A DNA stretch of 64,000 nt, taken from an uncultured Cryomorphaceae bacterium (GTDB lineage Bacteria > Bacteroidota > Bacteroidia > Flavobacteriales > Schleiferiaceae). Positions 1 through 9,605 of this stretch are shown piece after piece. The translations under genes were made by a program, and so were the position numbers. The notes beneath the pieces are model-generated. The model made no database searches and was not told the DNA's origin. It was given only the letters and a program-made list of their open reading frames with translations. The DNA lies in NCBI GenBank assembly GCA_913043005.1, contig CAJWKU010000003.1, forward strand, positions 1-64,000. The letters are read 5' to 3'. Numbering within the stretch: the first letter of the stretch is position 1; the number at the start of each line of letters is the position of its first letter.

Positions 1-268
1 TACCATGAGATTTTGCTTTTGGGTTGTCCCATTTATAAACTTGTGCATGAGCCATCTCATGAAGAAGGGTGATTAAAAATGCGTTTTTGTTTAAGTCGTT
101 ATTAATACTTATCGATGTTATTCCGTTTTTGTTCCAACGAAAATCACCCCATTTTGATTTTCGTGGTCGTGATAATTTAATATTTCCACTGTACCTATCC
201 ACAATATTTTTTAAAATACCATATGAGGTTTCTGGCACATATGGCTCGACGATTTGCCAATTATGCAT
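1..268 (-). CDS. SprT-like zinc metalloprotease, N-terminal part
   Basis: The readable part is the first 89 residues; the C-terminus runs off the window edge. It contains the zinc-protease motif LLHEMAHAQ (H70, E71, H74) and ends in KSHG, where H88 fits the third zinc ligand of SprT-like proteins (HExxH followed by a downstream HG). That arrangement is typical of SprT/Spartan-like proteases, of which the Bacteroidota members are mostly uncharacterised. The ATG at 268 is the first start after an in-frame stop. It overlaps the end of a small lipoprotein gene by 8 nt, so translation of the two is probably coupled. No signal peptide is seen, so a cytoplasmic protein is likely. Family assignment is fairly secure; substrate is unknown. 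Confidence 0.78.
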   Translation of the reverse strand, partial: MHNWQIVEPYVPETSYGILKNIVDRYSGNIKLSRPRKSKWGDFRWNKNGITSISINNDLNKNAFLITLLHEMAHAQVYKWDNPKAKSHG

Positions 269-413
269 GAATATGGCTATTTAACTCGCTTGATTTTTCA
301 ACTTTAAGACTAAAGTTTGGACAATCGCAGTCCCTTGCGCTTCTGCAAGAAAACATTGATAAAAGCACAGCGGCAAACACTATTAATCTCATTCTATTTT
401 TTTTTACTTCCAT
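261..413 (-). CDS. Small lipoprotein, 50 aa
   Basis: A short reading frame of 50 codons encodes a basic start (MEVKKNRMR), a hydrophobic stretch and a lipobox-like LLSMFSC, followed by a short cysteine-containing tail (CRSARDCDCPNFS). This is the layout of a lipoprotein processed by signal peptidase II at Cys23. ATG codons exist at residues 1 and 8; the first is chosen because a TAAATTCG element lies 7 nt upstream. Its end overlaps the SprT-like start by 8 nt. The rest of the mature peptide is only about 28 residues and its function is unknown. It is divergent from mlaE with only 30 bp between start codons. Confidence 0.62.
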   Translation of the reverse strand: MEVKKNRMRLIVFAAVLLSMFSCRSARDCDCPNFSLKVEKSSELNSHIHA

Positions 414-431
414 GACACCCCGAATTTAACC

Positions 432-439
432 TATTTTTG
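432..439 (+). promoter_or_regulatory. Minus-7 promoter element of mlaE
   Basis: TATTTTTG matches the Bacteroidota TAnnTTTG minus-7 consensus exactly and ends 4 nt before the mlaE ATG, so the transcript would start at or next to the start codon. No clear minus-33 TTTG is visible. Confidence 0.5.
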
Positions 440-443
440 GTGT

Positions 444-1187
444 ATGATTTATCGCTTTTTTGAAGGATTGGGCGCCTATTTTCTTTTTTTAGCAGATGTG
501 TTTAGACGTCCTGAGCACTGGAGAGAATATTATCGCTCTTTTTTGCGTGAAGTTGATCTTTTAGGTTTCAGTTCTATTGCACTGGTTTGTTTCATATCCT
601 TATTTATGGGTGCAGTAGTTCTTATCCAAACTGCTATGAATCTTGATAATCCCTTTTTAGCTGACAGTTATATTGCGATAGCAGTTAGGGAGGCTATTGT
701 TTTAGAGTTTGCTCCAACAATTGTTAGTTTGATTTTAGCAGGAAAAGTTGGATCTAACATCGCATCCACTTTGGGAACAATGCGAGTCACCGAACAGATG
801 GATGCTCTCCGTGTCATGGGAATTAACCCTGCATCATATCTAGTCTTGCCAAAAATAGCAGCTTGTTTACTATTCAATCCAATTCTGGTAATTTTTGGAA
901 TGTTATTGGGCCTTGTCGGAGGCTATTTAGCAGGTGATTTATTGAATCTTGTCAATACAGAGGTCTACCTCTCTGGTTATTTTATGGAGTTTTTCCCGCA
1001 TTATGTTAGTTACTCATTAATTAAAACATTTGTATTCGCTTTTATTATCGCAACTGTTTCGGCTTTTTTTGGCTATAAAGTAGAGGGTGGAGCAGTTGAA
1101 GTTGGAAAAGCGAGTACCAAATCTGTTGTTGCTATGTCCTTTACGATCATTTTATTTAATTACATATTAACCGATATAATACTCTAA
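444..1187 (+). CDS. mlaE: MlaE-family ABC transporter permease
   Basis: This 247-residue integral membrane protein carries the MlaE signature around residues 85-130 (AGKVGSNIAS and GTMRVTEQMDALRVMG), with several hydrophobic segments. MlaE proteins form the membrane part of the Mla/MCE phospholipid transporter in the inner membrane, working with an MlaF ATPase and an MlaD MCE-domain protein. The next gene is the ATPase, overlapping by 1 nt (TAATG), so the two are co-translated. Unusually, no MlaD gene follows. Direction of lipid transport cannot be read from sequence. Length is normal for the family. Confidence 0.9.
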   Translation: MIYRFFEGLGAYFLFLADVFRRPEHWREYYRSFLREVDLLGFSSIALVCFISLFMGAVVLIQTAMNLDNPFLADSYIAIAVREAIVLEFAPTIVSLILAGKVGSNIASTLGTMRVTEQMDALRVMGINPASYLVLPKIAACLLFNPILVIFGMLLGLVGGYLAGDLLNLVNTEVYLSGYFMEFFPHYVSYSLIKTFVFAFIIATVSAFFGYKVEGGAVEVGKASTKSVVAMSFTIILFNYILTDIIL

Positions 1188-1948
1188 TGATACGGGTTAA
1201 AGGAATTAAAAAAGCATTTGGAAAAGAGCATGTACTTAGAGGTATTGATGTTGAACTCTACCCTGGGAAATGTAATTTAATTATTGGTCTAAGTGGGAGC
1301 GGGAAAACAGTTTTCCTCAAATCTATTTTGGGCCTTCACTCCGTTGATTCAGGAACAGTTGAATATGATGGACGTATACTGGGGGATTTGAATAAAAATG
1401 AGACAAAAAAACTACGTCAAGAAATGGGAATGGTTTTTCAAGGCTCTGCTTTGTTTAATAGTCTGAGTATCGAAGAAAATGTTGGCTTACCTCTCAATTT
1501 TTTCTCCAAGATGAACTTAGAAGAAAAGGCTGATAGAATTAAATTTTGCCTTAATCGTGTTAGAATACCAGATGATGCTTTTGTTAAAATGCCTTCAGAG
1601 CTTTCAGGTGGTATGCAAAAAAGAGTAGCAATTGCTAGGGCTATAGTATTAAATCCAAAATATCTGTTTTGTGACGAGCCGAATTCAGGATTAGATCCAG
1701 AAACAGCAATTGTAATCGATAAACTTATCCACGACATTACCCACGAGTTTGGAATGACTACCATATTAAATACTCACGATATGAATTCTGTGCTTGAAAT
1801 TGGTGATCATGTAGTTCTTCTTCAAGAAGGCAAGAAGACCTGGGAAGGTAAAAAAGAAGATGTACTTACTACAGATGAAAAAGCTGTAGTTGACTATGTT
1901 TTTCGCAGTAATCTTTTTAAGCAAATGCGCAGCGCATTAGTTAAATAA
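1187..1948 (+). CDS. mlaF: MlaF-type ABC transporter ATP-binding protein
   Basis: The 253-residue ATPase has Walker A GLSGSGKT (34-41), Q-loop region MVFQGSALF, ABC signature LSGGMQKR (139-146), Walker B YLFCDEP (159-165) and H-loop histidine in NTHDM (about 197). The LSGG-M-x-K-R form and the partner permease place it in the MlaF group, which powers phospholipid movement across the periplasm. It is co-translated with mlaE. The opposite-strand kmo gene ends 12 nt downstream, so the operon contains just these two genes. No strong terminator is visible in the short gap. Confidence 0.9.
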   Translation: MIRVKGIKKAFGKEHVLRGIDVELYPGKCNLIIGLSGSGKTVFLKSILGLHSVDSGTVEYDGRILGDLNKNETKKLRQEMGMVFQGSALFNSLSIEENVGLPLNFFSKMNLEEKADRIKFCLNRVRIPDDAFVKMPSELSGGMQKRVAIARAIVLNPKYLFCDEPNSGLDPETAIVIDKLIHDITHEFGMTTILNTHDMNSVLEIGDHVVLLQEGKKTWEGKKEDVLTTDEKAVVDYVFRSNLFKQMRSALVK

Positions 1949-1960
1949 CTGCAGAAAAAT

Positions 1961-3289
1961 TTAGTCTAAATATTTTAAAATACTCTCATAAACTTCTGTG
2001 CTCTCCCAATTTTTTTCAATTTCAGGCATTGCCATTATTTTTTCCATAATCTTTTCTTGTTTTTTACCTGTTGCAAGAGCCTTTGAATATGGTATATGCG
2101 AAAACGTAACCTGAGAATATAAAGGAATCCATTTATCAGGATACAATTCACTGAATCTATTTTCTATTTTTTTTCTCAATAAAAAATCTGGCTGCCCGGT
2201 ATGATCTCTCATCTCAATAAAATTGTGCATTGCTAGATCTGAAATTGCATCAGCGTCTGGTTTACGGGTGTTGCTAAATGTCTCAAAAGCTTCATTTAAA
2301 TTTTCTGATTTTTCAAGAATCTCATCAAAAACACTACAGTCTTCAAATCCAGAATTCATTCCTTGGCCATAAAAAGGAACTATGGCATGCGACGCATCGC
2401 CCAAGAGCATTGATTTCCCTTTTACATTCCATGGCTTACATTTTATAATTACTAGGCTGGATGTTGGGTTAGACTCCCATTGATTTTCAAAGTCTTCCAT
2501 TAAATTCAGAGCGTCTGGAAATATATCATTCATAAATTTCCGGGCCTTGAAGGATGAATCTAATGTCTCGAAGCTTAGCTCTCCTTTTAGTGGAAAAAAT
2601 AATGTACATGTGAAGCTTCCATCTGGATTTGGCAAGGCAATTAGCATATATCCTCCTCTTGGCCATATGTGAAGAGCTTCCTTTTCCATTTTAAAATTAC
2701 CTAAAGCGTCTGGTGGAATATTAAGTTCTTTATATCCGTGATCTATGTAATCTTGGGAGTAGGAAAAACCATCTCTACGTTGAAATGCCATCCTAATTTT
2801 AGAAAAGGCTCCATCTGTTCCGAATACTGCATCATTATTTACCTCAATTTCCCTTGAGCCGTTATCAAAAGTGACAGATCCTGCCTCAATATCAGCAGAA
2901 ATACATTTGTGATTGAAATTGATTTTAATATTTGGATTAGATTCAGCTTTTTCTATTAAAATTTTGTTCAATCCTCCTCTTGAAACCGAATAAATTGCTT
3001 GGCCATTTTTTCCATAATTTTGAAAGCTAAGTTTACCATCAATACTGTGCATTACTCTTCGGTACATGGGTATTGCAGATTCCATTACTTCTTCAGAAAT
3101 ACCAACTTTTTTTAATGCAGCCCAGCCTCTTTCACTTAATGCTAAATTTATAGATCTTCCTTCTGAATTCTTTAGTCTTCTTGGGTCTTTCCTTCTCTCA
3201 TAAATTTCTACTTTATGTCCTCTTTTAGATAGGAAAAGGCTTAAAAGGGAGCCAACTAATCCTGCTCCAACTATGGTTAACTTATTCAT
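1961..3289 (-). CDS. kmo: Kynurenine 3-monooxygenase
   Basis: This 442-residue FAD-dependent aromatic hydroxylase converts L-kynurenine to 3-hydroxykynurenine using NADPH and O2. The Rossmann motif GAGLVG is at residues 8-13 and the second FAD motif GDASHAIVPFYGQG at 297-310, with the GMNSGFEDC continuation typical of kynurenine monooxygenases. Its start overlaps the stop of kynU by 4 nt (ATGA), so the pair is one transcription and translation unit. Together the two enzymes make 3-hydroxyanthranilate, the precursor of quinolinate for NAD or of further catabolism. The other pathway genes are not in this window. Confidence 0.93.
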   Translation of the reverse strand: MNKLTIVGAGLVGSLLSLFLSKRGHKVEIYERRKDPRRLKNSEGRSINLALSERGWAALKKVGISEEVMESAIPMYRRVMHSIDGKLSFQNYGKNGQAIYSVSRGGLNKILIEKAESNPNIKINFNHKCISADIEAGSVTFDNGSREIEVNNDAVFGTDGAFSKIRMAFQRRDGFSYSQDYIDHGYKELNIPPDALGNFKMEKEALHIWPRGGYMLIALPNPDGSFTCTLFFPLKGELSFETLDSSFKARKFMNDIFPDALNLMEDFENQWESNPTSSLVIIKCKPWNVKGKSMLLGDASHAIVPFYGQGMNSGFEDCSVFDEILEKSENLNEAFETFSNTRKPDADAISDLAMHNFIEMRDHTGQPDFLLRKKIENRFSELYPDKWIPLYSQVTFSHIPYSKALATGKKQEKIMEKIMAMPEIEKNWESTEVYESILKYLD

Positions 3290-4554
3290 TGATTTAGAGA
3301 TTCATAAAGGACTTTTTCGAGTCTGGATATATCCTGATAGTTATTATATAGTGGAGCGATTGCCATTCTTATAGTTCCTGGCTCTCTCCAGTCTGCAATA
3401 ACCCCATTTTTGGTTATTTGTTCAAAGAAAAAGTGGTCGCGGTTTGCAAATTTGACTGAAACTTGACCCCCTCTTTTCTTGTCTTCGCGTGGTGTTATAA
3501 TTTCAATATTTTCTCCTGTTTCTAACTTGAGATGATCTAACATATCCATCAAGGCTTTACTTAAAACCAGAGATTTTTCCCGTAATAATTTGAATTCAAC
3601 GATATCAAAAATATCTAGAGATGCCCTCATTGCAGCCATTGACAGAACAGGCGCATTGCTCACTTGCCACGATTCTGCCGTCTTTATGGGATTAAAATTC
3701 TTTCCCATTTTAAATCGAGATGATTTATCATGGCCCCACCAACCTGCAAATTTATTTAATTTGCTTTTGTGGTGTTTTTCATGAACAAATAAACCTGCGG
3801 TACTTCCTGGTCCAGAATTTAAATATTTATATGTGCACCAGGCGGCAAAGTCCACACCCCAATCATGCAAATTTAGAGGGGTGTTTCCTATCGCATGTGC
3901 TAGATCCCATCCAACATTTATTCCTTTTTTCTTAGCTGCTTTGGTTATTTTGTCTATGTCATAAAGTCTTCCCGTATAATAATTTACTCCGCCAATTAAT
4001 AGAACAGATATGCGATCTCCGTATTTTGATATGGCATTGATGATTTCATTATCATTTGGAACTCCAGTTTCATCTGATCCAGAAACTTCAATTAGTTCAT
4101 TTTCGCTGTATCCATTCATTTCAAGTTGGCTAACCAATGCATAGCGATCACTAGGAAATGCTTTCTTTTCGCAAAGAATCATCGGCCTTTGTTTTGTTGG
4201 TCGGTAAAAGCTAGCTAGGGCAAAATGTAAATTTGCAGTTAACGAACCCATTGCTACAACTTCTGTTTTTAAAGATCCTGTTAATTTTGCAAGAGACTCG
4301 TTAAAGTATTCATGGTAGGGCATCCACGGATTCTTTGCTTTAAAATGACCATCAACCCCCAACTCTTCCCAATCTTTTAATTCCTGCAATATGGCTTCTT
4401 TTACTCCTTTTGGTTGAAGGCCAAGAGAATTGCCTGTGAGGTATATGCAATCCTCTTTCTGCAATTTAGGGACATGGAATTTTTCACGTAGAGAATACAG
4501 TGAATCTCTGGCATCTAAATGTTTTGCTTCAGAAATAGTTAAAAAAGCGTTCAT
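3286..4554 (-). CDS. kynU: Kynureninase
   Basis: The 422-residue PLP enzyme hydrolyses (3-hydroxy)kynurenine to (3-hydroxy)anthranilate and alanine. It shows GWDLAHAIGN, the aspartate-containing cofactor motif, and WCTYKYLNSGPG with the Schiff-base lysine at K243, both characteristic of kynureninase. Length is normal. It is the first gene of the kynU-kmo unit and is divergent from gcvP, with 78 bp between start codons. A weak TACGTTTA sequence just upstream of the start resembles the minus-7 element. Cytoplasmic, no signal sequence. Confidence 0.93.
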   Translation of the reverse strand: MNAFLTISEAKHLDARDSLYSLREKFHVPKLQKEDCIYLTGNSLGLQPKGVKEAILQELKDWEELGVDGHFKAKNPWMPYHEYFNESLAKLTGSLKTEVVAMGSLTANLHFALASFYRPTKQRPMILCEKKAFPSDRYALVSQLEMNGYSENELIEVSGSDETGVPNDNEIINAISKYGDRISVLLIGGVNYYTGRLYDIDKITKAAKKKGINVGWDLAHAIGNTPLNLHDWGVDFAAWCTYKYLNSGPGSTAGLFVHEKHHKSKLNKFAGWWGHDKSSRFKMGKNFNPIKTAESWQVSNAPVLSMAAMRASLDIFDIVEFKLLREKSLVLSKALMDMLDHLKLETGENIEIITPREDKKRGGQVSVKFANRDHFFFEQITKNGVIADWREPGTIRMAIAPLYNNYQDISRLEKVLYESLNQ

Positions 4555-4595
4555 AAACGTAAACTTTTGTCGTGCAAGTTAGGTTATAAGAGAAG

Positions 4596-4603
4596 TAATT
4601 TTG
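4596..4603 (+). promoter_or_regulatory. Minus-7 promoter element of gcvP
   Basis: TAATTTTG is an exact TAnnTTTG match 29 nt before the gcvP ATG. A TTTG lies at 4566-4569, but the 26-nt spacing is longer than usual, so only the minus-7 element is proposed. Confidence 0.45.
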
Positions 4604-4632
4604 TCCCAAACAAAAAGAACATCAAATAGAGT

Positions 4633-7485
4633 ATGTCAAAGGAATTTGAAAAACGACACATTGGTTCAAAAAACCAGGATTCACAAAAAATGTTGGACCG
4701 CATTGGTGCCGATAGTCTTGAGGATTTGATTTTTGAAACAGTTCCAAGCTCAATTCGTCTCAAAGAGGAAATGCCTATTTCTGAGGGTATTAGTGAGGTT
4801 GATTTTTTAAATCATATGTATTCCTTAGGTAAGGAGAATGAGATTTTCAATTCCTACATCGGTCAGGGTTATTATCCTACGGCCACTCCTGCCGTTATTC
4901 AACGTAATATTTTGGAAAATCCAGGATGGTATACTGCCTACACACCGTATCAAGCGGAAATTGCTCAAGGTAGATTAGAAGGTCTCTTAAATTATCAAAC
5001 AATGATAATTGACCTCACGGGAATGGAAATTGCAAATGCCTCTTTATTAGACGAAGCCACAGCTGCCGCGGAAGCAATGAGCCTGATGCTCGGTTCTCGT
5101 TCAAGGGAGCAGAAAAAAAATAATGCGATTAAATTCTTTGTTGATGAGAATATTTTTTCTCAAACAAAATCTCTCTTAAAAACTCGTTCCGAACCCATGG
5201 GAGTAGAAATTGTTTGGGGTGATGCAAATGAGTTTGAGCCGAGTGAAGAATATTTTGGTGCTTTTTGGCAATATCCTAATTCCTCTGGAGCAATAATAGA
5301 CTATCAAAAAGTTGCGAAAAAATGCAATATTGAGGATGTTAAAGTTGCGGTAGCTGCAGATTTATTATCTCTTACTCTTCTTGAAGCCCCAGGCTTATGG
5401 GGAGCTGATGTTGTTTTAGGCTCTACTCAACGCTTTGGGATTCCAATGGGTTTTGGAGGCCCTCATGCAGCTTATTTTGCATCGAAAGAAGAATTTAAGC
5501 GATTTATGCCAGGTCGCATTATCGGTCGAACTATTGATAAAGACGGAAACCCCGCCTTGAGAATGGCTTTGCAGACAAGGGAGCAGCATATCAAAAGAGA
5601 TCGTGCCACTTCTAATATTTGCACATCTCAAGTTTTATTGGCGATAATGGCTGGAATGTACGGAGTCTATCATGGCCCTGAAGGCCTGAGAAAGATAGCC
5701 CTGCGCATTCATAGTCATGCATTGAAATTTAGTTCAGTCTTGCAAAAGCTGGGGTATGTAATATTGAACAAAACTTTTTTTGACACTTTACATATTGATG
5801 CCAACGATGATTTTAAGGCACTAATTCAAGGTTTGAGTCAAGAAGCCTGTATTAATGTTGGCTATTCAGATAAAGGAATTCTAGTATCAATGAATGAGAT
5901 GATGACGAATTCCGATTTAGATTCTTTACTATCTCTTTTTGCTAAGGCGAAAGGTTTAGATGTGCCAGATTCTTACTCTCAAGTTACGGAGGCCCTTCCG
6001 AAAAGTCTTGCCAGAGTCTCAGGATTTATGGAGCATCCAACATTCAGAAAATACCGAAGTGAGACAGACATGATGCGCTACATGAAGAAGTTAGAGCGTC
6101 GGGATATAGCTTTAAATCATTCGATGATTCCCCTAGGCTCATGCACTATGAAGCTCAACTCAGCTGCAGAAATGTTGCCCCTAAGTTGGCCTTCGTTTTC
6201 TCAAATTCATCCCTTTGCTCCTCTGGAGCAAGCAAAGGGTTATTTGAACATAATTGACTCTCTTGAAAAAGATTTAGCTATAATCACAGGTTTTGATTCC
6301 ACATCACTTCAACCAAATTCTGGAGCTCAGGGAGAATATTCAGGTTTGTTGGTTATTCGAGAATATCATAGAAGTAGAGGTGATTTTCAAAGGAGGACAG
6401 CTTTAATCCCTTCTTCTGCCCATGGAACAAACCCAGCTTCAGCTGTGATGGCTGGAATGGATGTAGTTGTAGTTTCATGTGATCCAAAAGGTAATATTGA
6501 TATTGAAGATTTAAGGTTGAAGTCTGAAAAATTCTCCGAGACACTGTCTTGTCTTATGATTACATATCCTTCAACTCATGGTGTTTTTGAATCTGCAGTA
6601 AAAGAAGTGACATCTATTATTCATCAGCACGGGGGTCAAGTCTATATGGATGGCGCCAATATGAATGCTCAAGTAGGTGTAACCTCTCCAGGGTTAATTG
6701 GGGCGGATGTATGTCACTTAAACCTTCATAAAACTTTTGCTATTCCTCATGGCGGAGGCGGGCCAGGAGTTGGTCCAATTTGTGTAAAGAATCATTTATC
6801 TGAATTTTTACCTAGTCATCATCTGCATAAAACGGGAGGCAACAAACCTATTGGTTCGGTATCTGCAGCCCCTTACGGCTCTGCATTAATACTATTGATC
6901 TCTTATGGTTATATAAAAATGCTCGGAGCTGAGGGTCTTACCAACAGTACAAAGTATGCAATATTAAATGCAAATTACATTAAGTCTCGGTTGGAATCCG
7001 CATATCCTATTTTGTATTCTGGAGAAAATGGTCGTTGCGCTCATGAGATGATCATTGATTGTCGTCCATTTAAAAAAGATGCCTCCATCGAGGTTGTCGA
7101 TATAGCGAAGAGGTTAATTGATTATGGATTTCATGCTCCAACTGTAAGTTTTCCTGTTGCTGGAACAATGATGATCGAACCAACAGAGAGTGAGTCTTTG
7201 GATGAGATAGATCGTTTTTGCGACGCGATGTTAGAAATACGTGCAGAGATAGGTGAAATAGTCTCTGGATCAATGTCTTCTGAAAATAACCCGTTAAAAA
7301 ATGCTCCTCATACTCAAAATATTTTGGTCAACGATGAATGGTCACTGCCTTACTCAAGGAGAAAAGCAGCTTTTCCAATAGATTATTTAAAAGAGAATAA
7401 AGTTTGGCCTTCAGTCGCTCGTGTTGATGAGACTTATGGGGATCGAAATTTAAACTGCACTTGCGCACCCACAGATAGTTATTGA
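4633..7485 (+). CDS. gcvP: Glycine dehydrogenase (decarboxylating), P-protein
   Basis: This 950-residue PLP enzyme is the single-chain (fused P1/P2) form of glycine cleavage system P-protein. It decarboxylates glycine and passes the aminomethyl group to the lipoyl arm of GcvH. The N-terminal half begins with the typical FEKRHIGS motif. The C-terminal half carries the glycine-rich HGGGGPGVGPI segment and the PLP lysine in HLNLHKTF (about K700). Length matches the family. gcvT and gcvH are not adjacent, which is common in Bacteroidota. The gene stands alone between kynU (divergent) and a secreted-protein gene. Confidence 0.96.
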   Translation: MSKEFEKRHIGSKNQDSQKMLDRIGADSLEDLIFETVPSSIRLKEEMPISEGISEVDFLNHMYSLGKENEIFNSYIGQGYYPTATPAVIQRNILENPGWYTAYTPYQAEIAQGRLEGLLNYQTMIIDLTGMEIANASLLDEATAAAEAMSLMLGSRSREQKKNNAIKFFVDENIFSQTKSLLKTRSEPMGVEIVWGDANEFEPSEEYFGAFWQYPNSSGAIIDYQKVAKKCNIEDVKVAVAADLLSLTLLEAPGLWGADVVLGSTQRFGIPMGFGGPHAAYFASKEEFKRFMPGRIIGRTIDKDGNPALRMALQTREQHIKRDRATSNICTSQVLLAIMAGMYGVYHGPEGLRKIALRIHSHALKFSSVLQKLGYVILNKTFFDTLHIDANDDFKALIQGLSQEACINVGYSDKGILVSMNEMMTNSDLDSLLSLFAKAKGLDVPDSYSQVTEALPKSLARVSGFMEHPTFRKYRSETDMMRYMKKLERRDIALNHSMIPLGSCTMKLNSAAEMLPLSWPSFSQIHPFAPLEQAKGYLNIIDSLEKDLAIITGFDSTSLQPNSGAQGEYSGLLVIREYHRSRGDFQRRTALIPSSAHGTNPASAVMAGMDVVVVSCDPKGNIDIEDLRLKSEKFSETLSCLMITYPSTHGVFESAVKEVTSIIHQHGGQVYMDGANMNAQVGVTSPGLIGADVCHLNLHKTFAIPHGGGGPGVGPICVKNHLSEFLPSHHLHKTGGNKPIGSVSAAPYGSALILLISYGYIKMLGAEGLTNSTKYAILNANYIKSRLESAYPILYSGENGRCAHEMIIDCRPFKKDASIEVVDIAKRLIDYGFHAPTVSFPVAGTMMIEPTESESLDEIDRFCDAMLEIRAEIGEIVSGSMSSENNPLKNAPHTQNILVNDEWSLPYSRRKAAFPIDYLKENKVWPSVARVDETYGDRNLNCTCAPTDSY

Positions 7486-7590
7486 AATCTTTAAGATGAC
7501 TTTAAATGATCAGCAGAGCTTATTGTTACTGATATTGGGATTTTTGTGCTTTGTTTCGTAAATTCGACATTCCACTAATTAAAAGATAGG

Positions 7591-9585
7591 ATGAAAAAAA
7601 TTACTCTCTTAACCATTGCGACTAGTTTGTCTCTCTCGGTTTTTGCTCAAAATGCTGAAAGAACTGCTCCTAATGTAAAAATGATGGATGATGGTTTAGT
7701 CAGGCATTTGACCCAACAGCAAGTTCAAGACATGTATGGATCTGAGACACCAATATGGTCTGAGGATTTTGCTAGCGGCATACCTTCAACTTGGTTGAAT
7801 TTTGGCACAGCTAATCTTGTTTCAGACACCGATGCGGTCTGGGAATACCGAGGAACCTTAACTACTCCAAACAATACTGTAGGGTCTCGAGGAGCATATT
7901 TTTCGTCTCAAGCCCCGATGAATTCAGCTACTGCAGCAAATGGTTTTGTGATCTTTGATTCTGATTTTATTGATAATGCGGGTGTAGCTGGAAATTTTGG
8001 TAATGGTATTGCTCCTTCACCCCATGTAGCGGAACTGATTACCGATATGATAGATCTTTCTTCCAATGCTATCGTTGATTTATCATTCACACAATATTAT
8101 CGACGTTTTGCTGGACCTGCTGGTTCTCAAGCGGTTCCAGCAACTTACGTTGACTTTTCGGTAGATGGGGGTGCAACATTTCCATACAGTGTAACTCTCA
8201 ACTCTGGAATAGCTGTTAATAGTTCAACTGCTGACAATGATATAGTAAATGTTATAGCGGGTAGCTATATTGGTGGCCAAGATTCTGTCAAGATTCGCTT
8301 TCGCTTTGATGGCGATTACTACTTCTGGTCTATTGATGATATCCAAATTGTAGGTACCCCTGCAAATAGAATGAATTTTACTGATTGGCAAGGTGCTCCA
8401 GCTCAAGATATTTTATATGGACCAAGTGCAACAGGTTCCGCTAAAATGGGACACATGACTTTGAAACAGGCCAGAGGAATCTCTTTTGACGTTAATGCGG
8501 TGAATAGCGGTACTCAAGATCAGTCAAATGTTAAATTAGATGTTCTAGTTTTTGATGGTGGGTCACTTATTCAAACAGTTAGCTCCGCAACGAAGTCATT
8601 ATTGGCTGCTGGAGATACTGCAACTTTTAATGATTTGAACACATATGCAACAGCATGGACCCCAAGTGCAAATGGGACATATGATTTGGTTTATAATATA
8701 AAGTCTGATTCAGTTTCTGTTTTTTCTGATACTACAAGCCTTTTTGTTACTGATTCTACCATGTCCATGGATTTCGGTTCTTGGGACAATTCTATTGGTG
8801 CATCTTCAAACACTACGCAATGGGGTGATGGGTCTCAAATGTACAATCGTCATGATCTAATCGATGATGAATTGTTATTTGGAGCGAAGGTATACTTAGG
8901 TTCAGCAACTGTAGCAGGGGGTATTCTTGAAATGGCTGTTTATGATTCCTCAGCATATGGAGGAAACACCTCTGGATGGGATGCCAATAAGTTGGTTGGT
9001 TATGGACAAAAAGTAATAGATGCGCAAGACGTTTCTCAAGGTTTTGTTCGATTTGATTTCACTGATGCTTCAAGTGGTCGAGGAATTGACTTAGAACTTG
9101 CTAAAGGGGCATACATGTATAATTTGACTATGTATGACAACCAGGGAGCCAATCCTCTATTGATTAGAAATGATCAAACTTGGGGTAAGGCTGGAGGTTC
9201 AGGATCAATGTACCTGGCTGCTCTTGGTAATTGGTATTCTGGATACTCTGGAGGAAGATCATTCAATAACCTTTGGATTCGTGGTTTGAATTGTCCTGCA
9301 ACCAGTGCTGCAGCTTGCATGAGCGCCGGCGTTGATGAAGAGTCAATTGAGGTCATCACAATTTCCCCGAATCCAGCAAGTGATTATGTTTCATTGGATT
9401 TTGGTCTAGCTGTGGGTAATTATAATGTTTCAATTGTGGATTTAACCGGTAAGGTTATGAAATCTGAAACAATTCGCGCAGCAGCTGATGTAACTATGTA
9501 TGTTGGTGACTTAAATGTTGGTATGTACCTAGTTAGAATTCAAAAAGGAGATAGTGTAAAGACAAGCAAGTTGTCCATATTATAA
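7591..9585 (+). CDS. Secreted T9SS type A sorting-domain protein with MAM-like domain
   Basis: The 664-residue protein starts with a clear Sec signal peptide (MKKITLLTIATSLSLSVFAQ). A beta-sandwich region follows at about 55-255 (IWSEDFASGIPSTW, SIDDIQIVG) resembling the choice-of-anchor J/MAM-like domain. The middle is of unknown fold. The C-terminal 75 residues form a T9SS type A domain (ISPNPASDYVSLDF, SIVDLTGKV, GMYLVRIQ), which directs export and anchoring by the type IX system. It is preceded by about 105 nt without a convincing promoter and followed by a strong terminator, so it is a single-gene unit. Ligand or substrate is unknown. Confidence 0.85.
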   Translation: MKKITLLTIATSLSLSVFAQNAERTAPNVKMMDDGLVRHLTQQQVQDMYGSETPIWSEDFASGIPSTWLNFGTANLVSDTDAVWEYRGTLTTPNNTVGSRGAYFSSQAPMNSATAANGFVIFDSDFIDNAGVAGNFGNGIAPSPHVAELITDMIDLSSNAIVDLSFTQYYRRFAGPAGSQAVPATYVDFSVDGGATFPYSVTLNSGIAVNSSTADNDIVNVIAGSYIGGQDSVKIRFRFDGDYYFWSIDDIQIVGTPANRMNFTDWQGAPAQDILYGPSATGSAKMGHMTLKQARGISFDVNAVNSGTQDQSNVKLDVLVFDGGSLIQTVSSATKSLLAAGDTATFNDLNTYATAWTPSANGTYDLVYNIKSDSVSVFSDTTSLFVTDSTMSMDFGSWDNSIGASSNTTQWGDGSQMYNRHDLIDDELLFGAKVYLGSATVAGGILEMAVYDSSAYGGNTSGWDANKLVGYGQKVIDAQDVSQGFVRFDFTDASSGRGIDLELAKGAYMYNLTMYDNQGANPLLIRNDQTWGKAGGSGSMYLAALGNWYSGYSGGRSFNNLWIRGLNCPATSAAACMSAGVDEESIEVITISPNPASDYVSLDFGLAVGNYNVSIVDLTGKVMKSETIRAAADVTMYVGDLNVGMYLVRIQKGDSVKTSKLSIL

Positions 9586-9605
9586 TTAAGTTTAAAAAAA
9601 AATCT

